From: Seohaeicola zhoushanensis
GTDB taxonomy: Bacteria; Pseudomonadota; Alphaproteobacteria; Rhodobacterales; Rhodobacteraceae
Length of the DNA: 64,000 bases
Direction of reading: 5' to 3'
NCBI RefSeq assembly: GCF_014656415.1
Contig: NZ_BNCJ01000002.1
Location: forward strand, 278,213 to 342,212
Shown here: piece after piece, positions 1 to 8,608 of the stretch
Layout of the letters: every line of letters starts with the position of its first letter
How positions within the stretch are numbered: position 1 is the stretch's first letter
Translations under genes and position numbers: made by a program
Notes under the pieces: generated by a model
The model's database searches: none
Told to the model about the DNA's origin: nothing
What the model saw: the letters and a program-made list of their open reading frames with translations, nothing else

Positions 1-29
1 CCCCCGACCCGGCAGCCAGAGGCGTGGAC

Positions 30-1262
30 ATGAAACGAGAGAGCTTCTTCGCCCGAAATCCCTCGGTACTGGTCTTCATCGCCATCCTTGCGCTCTTCAC
101 CCTTGGCGTGACGCTGGCCTCCGAGGCCTTCGGCGCCGGGCTGATCTCGACCTCCTTCATCAAGACGCTCGGCAAGACGCTCTGCCTCTGCCTGATCGCG
201 GTGGCGATGGACCTGGTTTGGGGCTTCGCCGGCATCCTCAGCCTTGGCCATTTCGCCTTCTTCGGGCTGGGCGGCTACATGGTCGGCATGTGGCTGATGT
301 ACGAGCGCACCCGCGACATCGTCGTCGCCTCCATGGCCAATGCCCCGATCCCGCCGACCCCGGCCGAGATCGACGCCGCCATCGGCACTCAGATCTTCGG
401 GGTCGTCGGATCGTCCGAATTCCCGGCGATCTGGTTCTTCTCCGGCAGCCTGGTGATGCAGCTGCTGCTGGTGCTGCTGGTGCCGGGGCTGCTGGCGCTG
501 ATCTTCGGCTGGCTCGCCTTCCGCTCGCGCGTGACCGGCGTCTATCTCTCGATCCTGACCCAGGCGATGACCCTGGCCCTCGCGCTCTACCTCTTCCAGA
601 ACGACTCCGGCCTGCGCGGCAACAACGGGCTGTCGGGGTTGCAGAACCTGCCCGGCGTCACCGCGTCGCAGGCGGTGGTCTCGGTCTGGTTCCTCTGGGC
701 CTCGGCCCTGGCGCTGGGGCTCGGCTACCTGCTCGCGGCCTGGGTGGTCTCGGGCAAGTTCGGAAGCGTCATCCGCGGCATCCGCGACGACGAGGCGCGG
801 GTGCGCTTCCTCGGCTATTCGGTCGAGGGCTACAAGCTGTTCATCTTCACCCTGACGGCGCTGATCGCCGGCATCGCCGGGGCGCTCTACTACCCGCAGG
901 CGGGCATCATCAACCCCGCCGAGGTCGCGCCCATCGCCTCGATCTACCTCGCCGTCTGGGTCGCCATCGGCGGGCGCGGGCGGCTCTATGGCGCGGTGAT
1001 CGGCGCGGCCTTCGTCTCGCTGGTCTCGAGCTGGTTCACCGGCGGGCAGGTGCCCTCGGTCAACCTCGGGGTCTACACGATCAACTGGGTCGAATGGTGG
1101 CAGGTGATCCTGGGCCTGTCCTTCGTGCTGGTCACGCTCTTCGCGCCCAAGGGCATCGGCGGGCTGTTCGACCTGGCGCAGGGCCGGCTGGTGCCCAACC
1201 GGCACGGTGCCGACTACGGCCCCGACCAGGGCGCGCTGATGGAGCGGGAGGGCCGCGAATGA
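30..1262 (+). CDS. urtC: Urea ABC transporter permease UrtC
   Basis: This is a 410-residue polytopic inner-membrane permease of the branched-chain amino acid (LivM) type, the UrtC half of the urea importer. It has many hydrophobic segments, the early signature LSLGHFAFFGLGGYMVG, and the EAA-like loop GSVIRGIRDDEARVRFLGY before the last membrane segments. The ATG at 30 is preferred over the GTG at 24 because AGAGG lies about 7 nt upstream of it. The stop overlaps the urtD start in an ATGA. urtA and urtB should lie just left of the window. UrtC rather than LivM is inferred from the long loop near residues 95-125 and from the UrtD/UrtE-like ATPases that follow. Confidence 0.93.
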   Translation: MKRESFFARNPSVLVFIAILALFTLGVTLASEAFGAGLISTSFIKTLGKTLCLCLIAVAMDLVWGFAGILSLGHFAFFGLGGYMVGMWLMYERTRDIVVASMANAPIPPTPAEIDAAIGTQIFGVVGSSEFPAIWFFSGSLVMQLLLVLLVPGLLALIFGWLAFRSRVTGVYLSILTQAMTLALALYLFQNDSGLRGNNGLSGLQNLPGVTASQAVVSVWFLWASALALGLGYLLAAWVVSGKFGSVIRGIRDDEARVRFLGYSVEGYKLFIFTLTALIAGIAGALYYPQAGIINPAEVAPIASIYLAVWVAIGGRGRLYGAVIGAAFVSLVSSWFTGGQVPSVNLGVYTINWVEWWQVILGLSFVLVTLFAPKGIGGLFDLAQGRLVPNRHGADYGPDQGALMEREGRE

Positions 1263-1999
1263 GCACGCTGCTCGAAGTCTCCGGCGTCTCCGTCACCTTC
1301 GACGGCTACCGCGCCATCCGCAACCTGTCGTTCAACATCGGCCCGGCCGAGATGCGCGCGATCATCGGCCCGAACGGCGCCGGCAAGACCACCTTCATGG
1401 ACATCGTCACCGGCAAGACAAGGCCAGACGAGGGCCGCGTGCTCTGGGGCGAGAAATCCATCTCGCTCACCCGGATGAGCGAGGCGAAGATCGCCCAGAT
1501 CGGCATCGGCCGGAAGTTCCAGCGCCCCACGGTCTTCGAGGACCAGAGCGTCTTCGACAACCTGCTGCTCTCGCTCAAGAACAAGCGCGGGCCCTTCTCG
1601 GTGCTGTTCTACCGCAAGACGCCCTCCGATACCGAGCGGGTGCACGCCCTGGCCGAGGAGATCGGGCTGGCCGACCAGCTGCCGCGCAAGTCGGGCGAGC
1701 TGAGCCACGGCCAGAAGCAATGGCTCGAGATCGGGATGCTGCTGGCGCAGGAGCCGCAGCTGCTGCTGGTCGACGAACCGGCGGCGGGCATGACGCCCGA
1801 AGAGCGCGAACATACGACCTCGTTGCTGGTGCAGGCCGCCAAGACCCGCGCGGTGGTGGTGGTCGAGCACGACATGGAATTCGTGCGCCGGCTCGACTGC
1901 CGGGTGACGGTGCTGCACGAGGGCTCGGTGCTGGCCGAGGGCAGCCTCGACCACGTCACCGCCAACCAGCAGGTCATCGACGTGTATCTGGGGAGGTGA
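1259..1999 (+). CDS. urtD: Urea ABC transporter ATP-binding protein UrtD
   Basis: A 246-residue cytoplasmic ATPase of the LivG/UrtD type. It shows Walker A GPNGAGKTT, the signature LSHGQKQ typical of UrtD, Walker B LLLVDEPAAGM and the switch histidine in VVVEHDMEF. The start codon is embedded in the urtC stop (ATGA), so translation is probably coupled. It should pair with UrtE to power urea import. The stop is followed by a 208-base spacer containing an inverted repeat before urtE, which is unusual because genes in this operon type are normally tightly packed. Confidence 0.95.
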   Translation: MSTLLEVSGVSVTFDGYRAIRNLSFNIGPAEMRAIIGPNGAGKTTFMDIVTGKTRPDEGRVLWGEKSISLTRMSEAKIAQIGIGRKFQRPTVFEDQSVFDNLLLSLKNKRGPFSVLFYRKTPSDTERVHALAEEIGLADQLPRKSGELSHGQKQWLEIGMLLAQEPQLLLVDEPAAGMTPEEREHTTSLLVQAAKTRAVVVVEHDMEFVRRLDCRVTVLHEGSVLAEGSLDHVTANQQVIDVYLGR

Positions 2000-2038
2000 G
2001 GGACATGAGCGCAACCCAACCCATATCTCCTCTTGCCC

Positions 2039-2187
2039 GGCGGCACGCCGGGCAGCGCCTGCCTGCCCCCCGGCAGGCGCTTTCGACCTCTCCGCCTGTG
2101 GCCACGCTGGTCTGGTGCGCGCGCGCCCGCCGCTTTGACCGTCACGCCAAAGCGCCTACCCAGGCAGGCGCTGCCCGGCGCGCCGCC
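2039..2187. repeat. Long inverted repeat between urtD and urtE
   Basis: The arms 2039-2065 and 2161-2187 are 27-base inverted copies with a single mismatch. An inner 9-base pair (AGGCGCTTT at 2075-2083, its complement at 2149-2157) is nested inside. The transcript could fold into a long two-step hairpin. A good ribosome site (GGAGG at 1992-1996) followed by ATG at 2005 opens a 69-codon frame through the repeat that ends at 2214, overlapping the urtE start. Its translation is low-complexity and I do not call it a gene. The element may be a mobile-repeat relic or an mRNA-stability element. Confidence 0.75.
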
Positions 2188-2207
2188 TCCGTTTCGGGAG
2201 ACCCCTC

Positions 2208-2903
2208 ATGCTGAAGGTCGACAACCTCTGCCTGCACTACGGCGGCAGCCAGATCCTCTACGACATCTCGATGACCGCCGATTACGGCAAGGTCACCTGC
2301 GTCATGGGCACCAACGGCGTCGGCAAGACCTCGCTCCTGAAGGCGCTCTCGGGCACGCACCAGCGCACCAGCGGCGAGATCAGCTTCGACGGCAAGGCCA
2401 TCGGCAAGCTACCCTCCCACGCGCTGGCGCGCATGGGGGTGGGCTATGTCCCGCAGGGCCGGATGATCTTCCCGCTGCTGACCGTGCGCGAGAACATGGA
2501 AACCGCCTATGCCTGCCTGCCGCGCTCCGAACACGTCATCCCCGACGAGATCTACGAGCTCTTCCCGATCCTGAAGGAATTCCTCCACCGCCGCGGAGGT
2601 GACCTCTCGGGCGGGCAACAGCAGCAGCTTGCCATCGCCCGCGCCCTGCTGACCAAGCCCAAGCTCCTCCTGCTGGACGAGCCGACCGAGGGCATCCAGC
2701 CCAACATCATCCAGCAGATCGGTGAGGTGATCCGCTATCTGCGCGACAAGGGCGACATGGCGATCATCCTGGTCGAGCAGTATTTCGACTTCGCCCACCG
2801 CATCGCCGACAGCTTCGTCGTGCTGAAACGCGGCGCGGTCACCCAGCGCGGCACCCATGACGACCTCAGCCGCGAACAGCTTCTGGCGGCGATCTCGGTC
2901 TAG
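2208..2903 (+). CDS. urtE: Urea ABC transporter ATP-binding protein UrtE
   Basis: A 231-residue ATPase of the LivF/UrtE family, the second nucleotide-binding subunit of the urea importer. Walker A is GTNGVGKTS, the signature is LSGGQQQQLAIARAL, Walker B is LLLLDEPTEGI and the H-loop lies in ILVEQYFDF, where Gln replaces the usual His as is common in LivF/UrtE proteins. It begins with ATG after GGGAG. It follows urtD after the palindromic spacer and appears to be the last gene of the operon, since the next gene is on the other strand. Confidence 0.95.
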   Translation: MLKVDNLCLHYGGSQILYDISMTADYGKVTCVMGTNGVGKTSLLKALSGTHQRTSGEISFDGKAIGKLPSHALARMGVGYVPQGRMIFPLLTVRENMETAYACLPRSEHVIPDEIYELFPILKEFLHRRGGDLSGGQQQQLAIARALLTKPKLLLLDEPTEGIQPNIIQQIGEVIRYLRDKGDMAIILVEQYFDFAHRIADSFVVLKRGAVTQRGTHDDLSREQLLAAISV

Positions 2904-3041
2904 CCCTTCGCCGCCACGGCCTGCACCTTGACCTTGCCGCGAAAGGGCAGTCTCGCCGCCTGGCAGATTCTGCGTGCCGCACGCCTGCCTTCGACGCTTC
3001 AGGAGCTGGATAGCTGCGAGCCCCCTGATCGGGATGTTCCG

Positions 3042-4361
3042 TCATACCGTGCGCTGTCGCGTCCGAGAAGCCGCCCCAAGGACGAGCGCGAGCAGCAGCA
3101 GGGCGGCGGCGGTGCCGAAGGTTGCCCCAAGCCCGGTGGCCATCGCCTCGGGCGTCGGGCCCGAAGCGGCGGCGAACACCGCGCCCAGAACCGCCGCGCC
3201 GGTGATGAAGCCGAGGTTGCGCGAGAGGTTCAGCAGGCCCGAGACGAGGCCCTTCCGGGCGGGGTCGACCTCGGCCATCACGGCGGTGCTGTTCGCGGCG
3301 AAGAACAGCTGGAACCCCGGCGTCAGCATCATCAGCGCAAGGATATAGCCGGGGGTTCCCAGCAGCGGCGGCAGGCTGGCGAGCGCGATGGTGCCGCCAA
3401 GGCTCACCAGCAGGCCCAGCCGCAGCGTCAGGGCGGGGCCGAGCCGGTCGGTCACGCGCCCCGCCGGAATGCCGCTGAGCGCAGCGGTGGCCGGGCCGAC
3501 GGCCATCACCAGGCCCATCGTCGCCGCGCCGAGGCCGAGCCCCGTGGTCAGGTAGAACGGCCCCACCACCAGCGTCGACATCATCACCGTGGCGACCAGC
3601 GTGCTCATGGCGAGGGCGGCGGCGAGACCCGGCTCGCGCAGCAGCGCGGGCGGCAGCAGCGGCGCGGCGGCGTGCGTCTCGATCCAGAGGAAGGCGACAA
3701 GGCCCAGGGCAGCGGGCAACAGCAGCCAGGGCGCACCCAGCGTGGTGGCCAGCGCATAGGCGGCCAGCGTCAGCCCGAGGGCAAGCGTGCCGGGCAGGTC
3801 GAGCCCGCCACTCCGGCTGGCGGTTTCGCGCGGCAGGCGCAGGGCGAGCGCGAAGGCCAGCACGCCAAGCGGCACCAGCACCAGGAAGACCGCGCGCCAG
3901 CCGAACTCGGCCAGGACCAGCCCGCCCGCCGATGGCCCCAGCGCGGTGCCGAAGGCCGAGACCGAGCCGAGCAGCCCCATCGCACGGCCGGTGCGCTCGG
4001 GCGCCACGATGTCGGGCACGAAGGAGAGCGGCAGCGCCATCAGCACGGCGGCCCCGACACCCTGCGCCGCGCGGGCGGCGATCAGCGCGCCAAAGCCGGG
4101 GGCCAGCGCCGCCGCCAGCGAGGCGACGGCGAAGAGCGCGATGCCGGCCAGCAGCACCTCGCGGCGGCCGAGCACGTCGCCCAGCCGGCCGGCCAGCACG
4201 CTCGCCACCGTGGTGGCCAGCAGATAGGCGAGCACCACCCATTGCGCACCCGCCATCGGCACCGCGAAATCGGCGGCGAAGGCGGGCAGGGCGACGGCGG
4301 CGATGGAGACGCCCAGCGATGCGGAAAGCACGCAGAGCGCGAGGGAGAAAAGGGCGATCAT
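3042..4361 (-). CDS. MFS transporter, drug-efflux type
   Basis: A 439-residue inner-membrane protein with about 12-14 hydrophobic segments. The MFS motif A is visible as GRLGDVLGRREV after the second segment, and a motif-C-like stretch SAFGTALGPSAGG lies near residue 140. This pattern fits drug:H+ antiporters (DHA family). It is transcribed away from a MerR-family gene and its promoter carries the long spacer used by MerR activators, so it is the probable regulatory target. The substrate cannot be read from sequence. The 138 bases between its stop and urtE hold no gene I can support. Confidence 0.88.
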   Translation of the reverse strand: MIALFSLALCVLSASLGVSIAAVALPAFAADFAVPMAGAQWVVLAYLLATTVASVLAGRLGDVLGRREVLLAGIALFAVASLAAALAPGFGALIAARAAQGVGAAVLMALPLSFVPDIVAPERTGRAMGLLGSVSAFGTALGPSAGGLVLAEFGWRAVFLVLVPLGVLAFALALRLPRETASRSGGLDLPGTLALGLTLAAYALATTLGAPWLLLPAALGLVAFLWIETHAAAPLLPPALLREPGLAAALAMSTLVATVMMSTLVVGPFYLTTGLGLGAATMGLVMAVGPATAALSGIPAGRVTDRLGPALTLRLGLLVSLGGTIALASLPPLLGTPGYILALMMLTPGFQLFFAANSTAVMAEVDPARKGLVSGLLNLSRNLGFITGAAVLGAVFAAASGPTPEAMATGLGATFGTAAALLLLALVLGAASRTRQRTV

Positions 4362-4395
4362 GGCAGGAAACCTCTTGGCAGGAACGAGTCGCGCC

Positions 4396-4429
4396 GGCAG
4401 GCTACGAATTCAAGTCAACTTGAGGTCAA
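4396..4429 (-). promoter_or_regulatory. MerR-type promoter and operator for the MFS gene
   Basis: Read on the minus strand, TTGACC (4429-4424) and TAGCCT are separated by 19 bases, the extended spacing used by MerR-family activators. The spacer holds the dyad CAAGT-N2-ACTTG (plus-strand 4411-4422). The core CCTCAAGTTGACTTGA closely resembles the known SoxR box. The operator overlaps the ribosome site of the divergent MerR gene, whose ATG is at 4432, so binding could also limit regulator synthesis. Confidence 0.7.
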
Positions 4430-4431
4430 GC

Positions 4432-4848
4432 ATGAAGGTGATGGATATCGGAGAGGTCGCCTCGGCCTCGGGCGTGCCGCCATCGACGCTGCGCTACTAC
4501 GACGAGATCGGGCTGGTGCCCTCGATCGGGAGGAAGGGGCTGCGGCGGCAGTACGGGCCGGATGCGCTCTTGCAGCTCACGCTGATTTCGCTGGGGAAAA
4601 TGGCCGGATTCTCGCTCGACGAGATCTCCGGCATGTTCGGCAGGAACGGTGCCGCGGATCTGCCGCGCGCGGCCCTGCACGAGCGCGCCGAGGCGCTGGA
4701 CCGCCAGGTCCGCGACCTCGCCGCGCTGCGCGACATGGTGCGCCATGTCGCCGACTGTCCCGCGCCCTCGCACCTGGAATGCCCGCGTTTCCGCAAGCTG
4801 GTGCGAATCGCGGGGCGGGGGGTCAGTTCCCCTCGCTCATCTTCTTGA
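4432..4848 (+). CDS. MerR family transcriptional regulator
   Basis: A 138-residue DNA-binding regulator. The N-terminal winged-helix MerR domain reads MDIGEVASASGVPPSTLRYYDEIGLV, containing the family's hallmark LRYYDEIGL. It is followed by the RQY wing and a dimerisation helix. The C-terminus carries a short cysteine motif, CPAPSHLECPRF. This is not the four-cysteine 2Fe-2S motif of SoxR, although the operator looks SoxR-like. The start at 4432 is chosen because upstream extensions lack MerR homology and would cover the promoter. Its 3' end overlaps the convergent dehydrogenase gene by 26 bases. Confidence 0.88.
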   Translation: MKVMDIGEVASASGVPPSTLRYYDEIGLVPSIGRKGLRRQYGPDALLQLTLISLGKMAGFSLDEISGMFGRNGAADLPRAALHERAEALDRQVRDLAALRDMVRHVADCPAPSHLECPRFRKLVRIAGRGVSSPRSSS

Positions 4849-5659
4849 TGTATTGCACCCCGCTCACGCCCAGCGGCACGGTGGCAAACGGCCCGCCGTG
4901 GCACATCTGCGCCTTGTCCAGCGGGTCGGCCTTGGGCGTCTTCGCCAGGATCGCCTCGGCGAATTCCTCGGCGTTGTCCTTCGGGCGGTAGCCGAGGAAG
5001 GCGGCGGCCGAGTTGTCGACGGGCGAGCGGTCGTTGTTCGACACGCCGTAGATCACGGTGAAGCCGACCACCGGCGTGTCGACCGAGCGTTGCACCAGCT
5101 GCACGCAGTCGTCATAGCTCAGATACGACCCCAGCGCGCGCGCGTTGGCCACCGACCCCGGCGCGGAATAGATTCGCAGGCAGACCGCCTCGATCCCGTA
5201 TTTGTCCCAATACATCCGGCCCATGTCCTCGGCGAAGCATTTGGAGAGGCCATAGAACGAGTCCGGGCGGTGCGGCATGTCGCCGGTGATGCGGGTGGTC
5301 TTGGGATACATCCCCATCGCGTGGATCGACGAGGCATAGACGATCCGTCGCACGCCATGCTTGTGGGCGGCGTTCCAGACATTGTAGGCACCCATGAAGT
5401 TCGAATGCATGATCTGCTCGAAGGGCGCCTCGTCGGCGATGGCGCCGAAGTGGACGACCATCTCGGCCCCTTCGATCAGCGCCATCATCTCCTCGGCATT
5501 GCCGACATCGGCCTTCACGTAGGTCTCGTTGTCGGCCACCCCGTCCAGCGCCGCGGCGAGGTCGGTGGAGACCAGCGTTTCGCACATGGCGGCCAGCGGC
5601 GCGCGCAGGCGCGAGCCCAATGCGCCGGCGGCGCCTGTCAGAACGATCTTCTTCAGCAT
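4823..5659 (-). CDS. NAD-dependent epimerase/dehydratase, uronate dehydrogenase-like
   Basis: A 278-residue extended short-chain dehydrogenase with a Rossmann fold. The nucleotide motif is GAAGALG at residues 9-15, and the catalytic YxxxK is in FYGLSKCFAED. The segments YASSIHAMGMYP and the near C-terminal FLGYRPKDNAEEF match the layout of bacterial uronate dehydrogenase, which oxidises galacturonate or glucuronate to aldarolactones with NAD+. It is the last gene of a four-gene minus-strand operon with a DAO-type oxidoreductase and HyuA/HyuB-like subunits. The true substrate may therefore be different, so I give no symbol. Confidence 0.8.
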   Translation of the reverse strand: MLKKIVLTGAAGALGSRLRAPLAAMCETLVSTDLAAALDGVADNETYVKADVGNAEEMMALIEGAEMVVHFGAIADEAPFEQIMHSNFMGAYNVWNAAHKHGVRRIVYASSIHAMGMYPKTTRITGDMPHRPDSFYGLSKCFAEDMGRMYWDKYGIEAVCLRIYSAPGSVANARALGSYLSYDDCVQLVQRSVDTPVVGFTVIYGVSNNDRSPVDNSAAAFLGYRPKDNAEEFAEAILAKTPKADPLDKAQMCHGGPFATVPLGVSGVQYIKKMSEGN

Positions 5660-5677
5660 GTCGGGTCTCCCGTTATC

Positions 5678-6898
5678 TCAGATAATGGCTTTTTCAAGCA
5701 GCAGGCGGTTTTCCGCAATCCGCTCGAAGGCGAAGGGCGTCAGGTCCAGCGTGCGGTATTCGCCGAAGACCAGCATCTCGGCCATGCCGCGCCCGATGGC
5801 GGGCGATTGCTGCAACCCGTGCCCCGAGAAACCGTTGACGAAGTGGAAGTTCGTCACGACCGGATGCGGCCCCACAATCGCGTTCTGGTCCAGCGTGTTA
5901 TAGGCGTAATGCCCGGCCCAGCTGTTCACCACCTTCACCGCCTCGAACTGTGGCACGCGGGTGGCGACGGCGGGCCAGATCTTCTCTTCCCAGATCGAAT
6001 GATCCATGTCGAAATCGGTGTAATCGACCGCGTGGTCGTCATCCGGCGGGCATCCGCACATGTAATAGCGCCCGTCGCTGCGCATATGCACGCCCGAGGG
6101 GTCGATGGTCAGCGGCAGCGCCCGGTCGAGCGGCTTCTCGGCGTCGAAGATGAAGGTGAAGCGCTTCCGCGGCTCCACCGGAATCTCGATGCCCGCCATC
6201 CGCGCCGTCAGCACCGCCCGCGGGCCCGAGGCATTGACCACCTGGCCGCAGGCCACCGTCTCGCCCGACTTCAGCGTGACCGATTCCACCCGCGTGCCGG
6301 CGGCGTTCAGCGTCATCGCCACCGCCTCGTTGTGGATATACTCCACCCCCCGCTCGCGGCCCACGCGCTTGAACCAGTCGAAGATCGTCGCGCCGTCGAA
6401 ATAGCCCTCGTTGACCAGGTTGTGGTTGCCGCCCAGGATGCCGTCGAGGTTGTAGAAGGGATAGGCCTCGGCGATCTCGTCGACCGACCAGAACCGGGTC
6501 GCCGCCCCGCATGCCGCCTGCACCGCCTGCGCCGCCTTCAGCGCCTCGGCGAAGGCCGGCGTATCGGCCAGGTAGAGATAGCCGAAGCTTTGCAGCACGA
6601 TCGGCGGCACCCGCTCGTCGCCGCCCATGAACTGCTTGAAGTTATGGATGAACTCGGCCCCGAACCGGCTGATCTCCACGTTGATCGCCTGGCTGTATTG
6701 CTGGCGGATGCTCGAATTGGTGTGCGAGGTCGAGGCGAAATTATAGGCCGGGTCGCGCTCGATCACCAGGATGCGGCCCTTGAAGTCGGGCATTCCCGAC
6801 AGCCACCACGAGACCGAGGCGCCATACATGGCGCCTCCGACGATCACCACGTCATAGGCCGCGTGTTTCGGTGTCGCGGCCCAGCCCTTTGCGCTCAA
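5678..6898 (-). CDS. FAD-dependent oxidoreductase, DAO family
   Basis: A 406-residue flavoprotein of the D-amino-acid/sarcosine-oxidase fold. The FAD-binding motif VVIVGGAMYGASVSWWL lies at residues 17-33, followed by the glutamate of the second strand (VIERDP). A C-terminal FAD-contacting segment reads NGFSGHGLQQSPAIG. It likely oxidises a secondary amine or N-substituted amino acid. Its ATG overlaps the hyuB-like stop by 4 bases, a coupled operon arrangement. The pairing with an ATP-dependent amidohydrolase suggests sequential breakdown of a cyclic nitrogen compound. Confidence 0.87.
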   Translation of the reverse strand: MSAKGWAATPKHAAYDVVIVGGAMYGASVSWWLSGMPDFKGRILVIERDPAYNFASTSHTNSSIRQQYSQAINVEISRFGAEFIHNFKQFMGGDERVPPIVLQSFGYLYLADTPAFAEALKAAQAVQAACGAATRFWSVDEIAEAYPFYNLDGILGGNHNLVNEGYFDGATIFDWFKRVGRERGVEYIHNEAVAMTLNAAGTRVESVTLKSGETVACGQVVNASGPRAVLTARMAGIEIPVEPRKRFTFIFDAEKPLDRALPLTIDPSGVHMRSDGRYYMCGCPPDDDHAVDYTDFDMDHSIWEEKIWPAVATRVPQFEAVKVVNSWAGHYAYNTLDQNAIVGPHPVVTNFHFVNGFSGHGLQQSPAIGRGMAEMLVFGEYRTLDLTPFAFERIAENRLLLEKAII

Positions 6899-8604
6899 AT
6901 CGTCTCTCCCCGTTCGGTTGCCGCCATCACGGCGTCGATCCTGTCCTGGCTCATTCCGTAGATCTCCCGCGCCGCCTCGGCCGAGATGTACCCGCGCGCG
7001 AGGTCGCGGCGCACGGCTTCCGGATCGCGGTCGCTTGCGGCACCGTAGCCGGCGCCCCCGGGGAAGGCGAGCAGGACGCGGGTGCCGGCAGGCACGAACT
7101 GCTTGCCCTTGCCCTTCATTTGGGCGCCGTCCGCACGGGCGATGGTGGTCGGCGCGCCATTGCCGCCGCCGTTGCGCCCGCGCGCCGGGTGGTTCACCCG
7201 GTCGAACATCGCCTGGAAGTCGAACTCATAGCCCTCGGTCGCGCCCACTTCCATGTATTGTCCAAGGCCGCCGCGATAGGCCCCGGCGCCGCCCGAGTCG
7301 GGCCGCAGCTCCTTGCGCCAGATCAGGATCGGCCCGGTCTGCTCGGTCGCCTCGACCGGCATGGTCATCACACCCGAGGGGAAGGCGGTGGCGCTCATCC
7401 CATCCATCGCGGGCCGCGCCCCGGACCCGCCCGAGTTGAAGGTCAGCACCTCGGCGCGCGGCGCATCCTTCGGCAGCCCGCCATCGGCGGCAGGCCGCAG
7501 CGAGACCTGGAAGTTGCAGAGGCACCCGGCACCCTCGGCCGGCACCGTGGCGGGCAGCAGCTTGTCGAGCGCATCATAGACCGTGTCCGGGATCATGTGC
7601 CCGATGATATGGCGCAGCGCCACCGGCGCGGGATGGGGCGCGTTGACGATGCTATGCTCGGGCGCGGTGATCTCGAAAGGCGCCAGCGAGGCCGCGTTGT
7701 TCGGAATCTCCGGCGCGATCGCGCATTTCAACGCATAGCAGGCATAGGCCTTGGTATAGACCAGCGGAACGTTGATGCCCTTGGCATCCACCCCGCTGGT
7801 CCCGGCGAAATCGCAGGTAATCCGGTCCTGCTCGATGGCAACCTTGACCTTCAGGTGGATCTCCCGGTCATAGCCGTCGATCGACATGCTCCCCGAGGCG
7901 CTCGCGCGGGGCAGGGCGTTGATCCGCTCCAGCGTCGCGCGCAGCGAATTGTCGAGGATGAATCCGGCAATCTCTTCCAGATCCACCAGCTTGAACTCCC
8001 GCATCATGTCGATCAGGCGGCGATGCCCGGTCTCGTTGCAGGCGGCCAGCGCATAGATGTCGCCGATCAGCTGGTCGGGCTGGCGCACGTTGCCCCGCAC
8101 GATCTGCACCAGCGTGCGGTCCACCTCGCCCCGCTCGGCGAACTTCATGATCGGCAGGTAGATGCCTTCCTCATAGACCGAATGCGCATCCGCCCCGAAC
8201 CCGCGCCCGCCGACGTCGACGACATGCGCGGTGCAGGCAAAGAAGCCGACCAGCTGCCCGTCGAGGAAGGAGGGCGTCACCACCGTGATGTCATGCAGGT
8301 GGCCGGTCCCCTCCCAGGGATCGTTGGTCAGGTAGACGTCGCCTTCGAACATGTTCTGCCGCCCGATCCGGCGGATGAAATGCGCCACCGCGTCGGCCAT
8401 GGCGTTGACGTGGCCCGGCGTGCCGGTGACGGCCTGGGCCAGCATCCGGCCCTTGGCGTCATAGACCCCTGCGGACAGGTCGCCCGCCTCGCGCACCGAG
8501 GTCGAAAAGGCGGTGCGCACCAGCGCCTGCGCCTGTTCCTCGACGATGGAGATCAGGCGGTTCCACATCACCTGGTGCGAGACGGCCTTGCTGACGGAAC
8601 TCAT
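6895..8604 (-). CDS. Hydantoinase B/oxoprolinase family protein
   Basis: A 569-residue protein with the HyuB architecture. It starts with an N-terminal segment ending AFSTSVREAGDLSAGVYDAKGRMLAQ and has a central LTNDPWEGTGHLHDITV motif. The C-terminal part is glycine-rich (SGGAGAYRGGLGQ, FPGGAGYGA), as in hydantoinase B and 5-oxoprolinase. These subunits act with a HyuA partner to open cyclic amides or carboxylate ketones at the expense of ATP. A strong AAGGAG precedes the ATG at 8604. The partner HyuA-like gene lies 4 bases upstream. Confidence 0.9.
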   Translation of the reverse strand: MSSVSKAVSHQVMWNRLISIVEEQAQALVRTAFSTSVREAGDLSAGVYDAKGRMLAQAVTGTPGHVNAMADAVAHFIRRIGRQNMFEGDVYLTNDPWEGTGHLHDITVVTPSFLDGQLVGFFACTAHVVDVGGRGFGADAHSVYEEGIYLPIMKFAERGEVDRTLVQIVRGNVRQPDQLIGDIYALAACNETGHRRLIDMMREFKLVDLEEIAGFILDNSLRATLERINALPRASASGSMSIDGYDREIHLKVKVAIEQDRITCDFAGTSGVDAKGINVPLVYTKAYACYALKCAIAPEIPNNAASLAPFEITAPEHSIVNAPHPAPVALRHIIGHMIPDTVYDALDKLLPATVPAEGAGCLCNFQVSLRPAADGGLPKDAPRAEVLTFNSGGSGARPAMDGMSATAFPSGVMTMPVEATEQTGPILIWRKELRPDSGGAGAYRGGLGQYMEVGATEGYEFDFQAMFDRVNHPARGRNGGGNGAPTTIARADGAQMKGKGKQFVPAGTRVLLAFPGGAGYGAASDRDPEAVRRDLARGYISAEAAREIYGMSQDRIDAVMAATERGETI

Positions 8605-8608
8605 CGGC

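Noticed and set aside
2005-2214. 69-codon frame with a good ribosome site between urtD and urtE
   Set aside because: Most of it is the inverted repeat, giving an Arg/Ala/Pro-rich translation. Noted under the repeat rather than called as a gene.
2904-3041. Possible C-terminal gene fragment on the minus strand after urtE
   Set aside because: A short frame ending KVKVQAVAAKG looks protein-like but is cut by a stop after about 30 codons, has no start codon and no recognisable domain.
2928-4991. 687-codon plus-strand open frame across the MFS gene
   Set aside because: Its translation is Gln/Arg/Gly-rich low complexity, typical of the antisense of a high-GC gene. The opposite strand encodes a clear MFS transporter.
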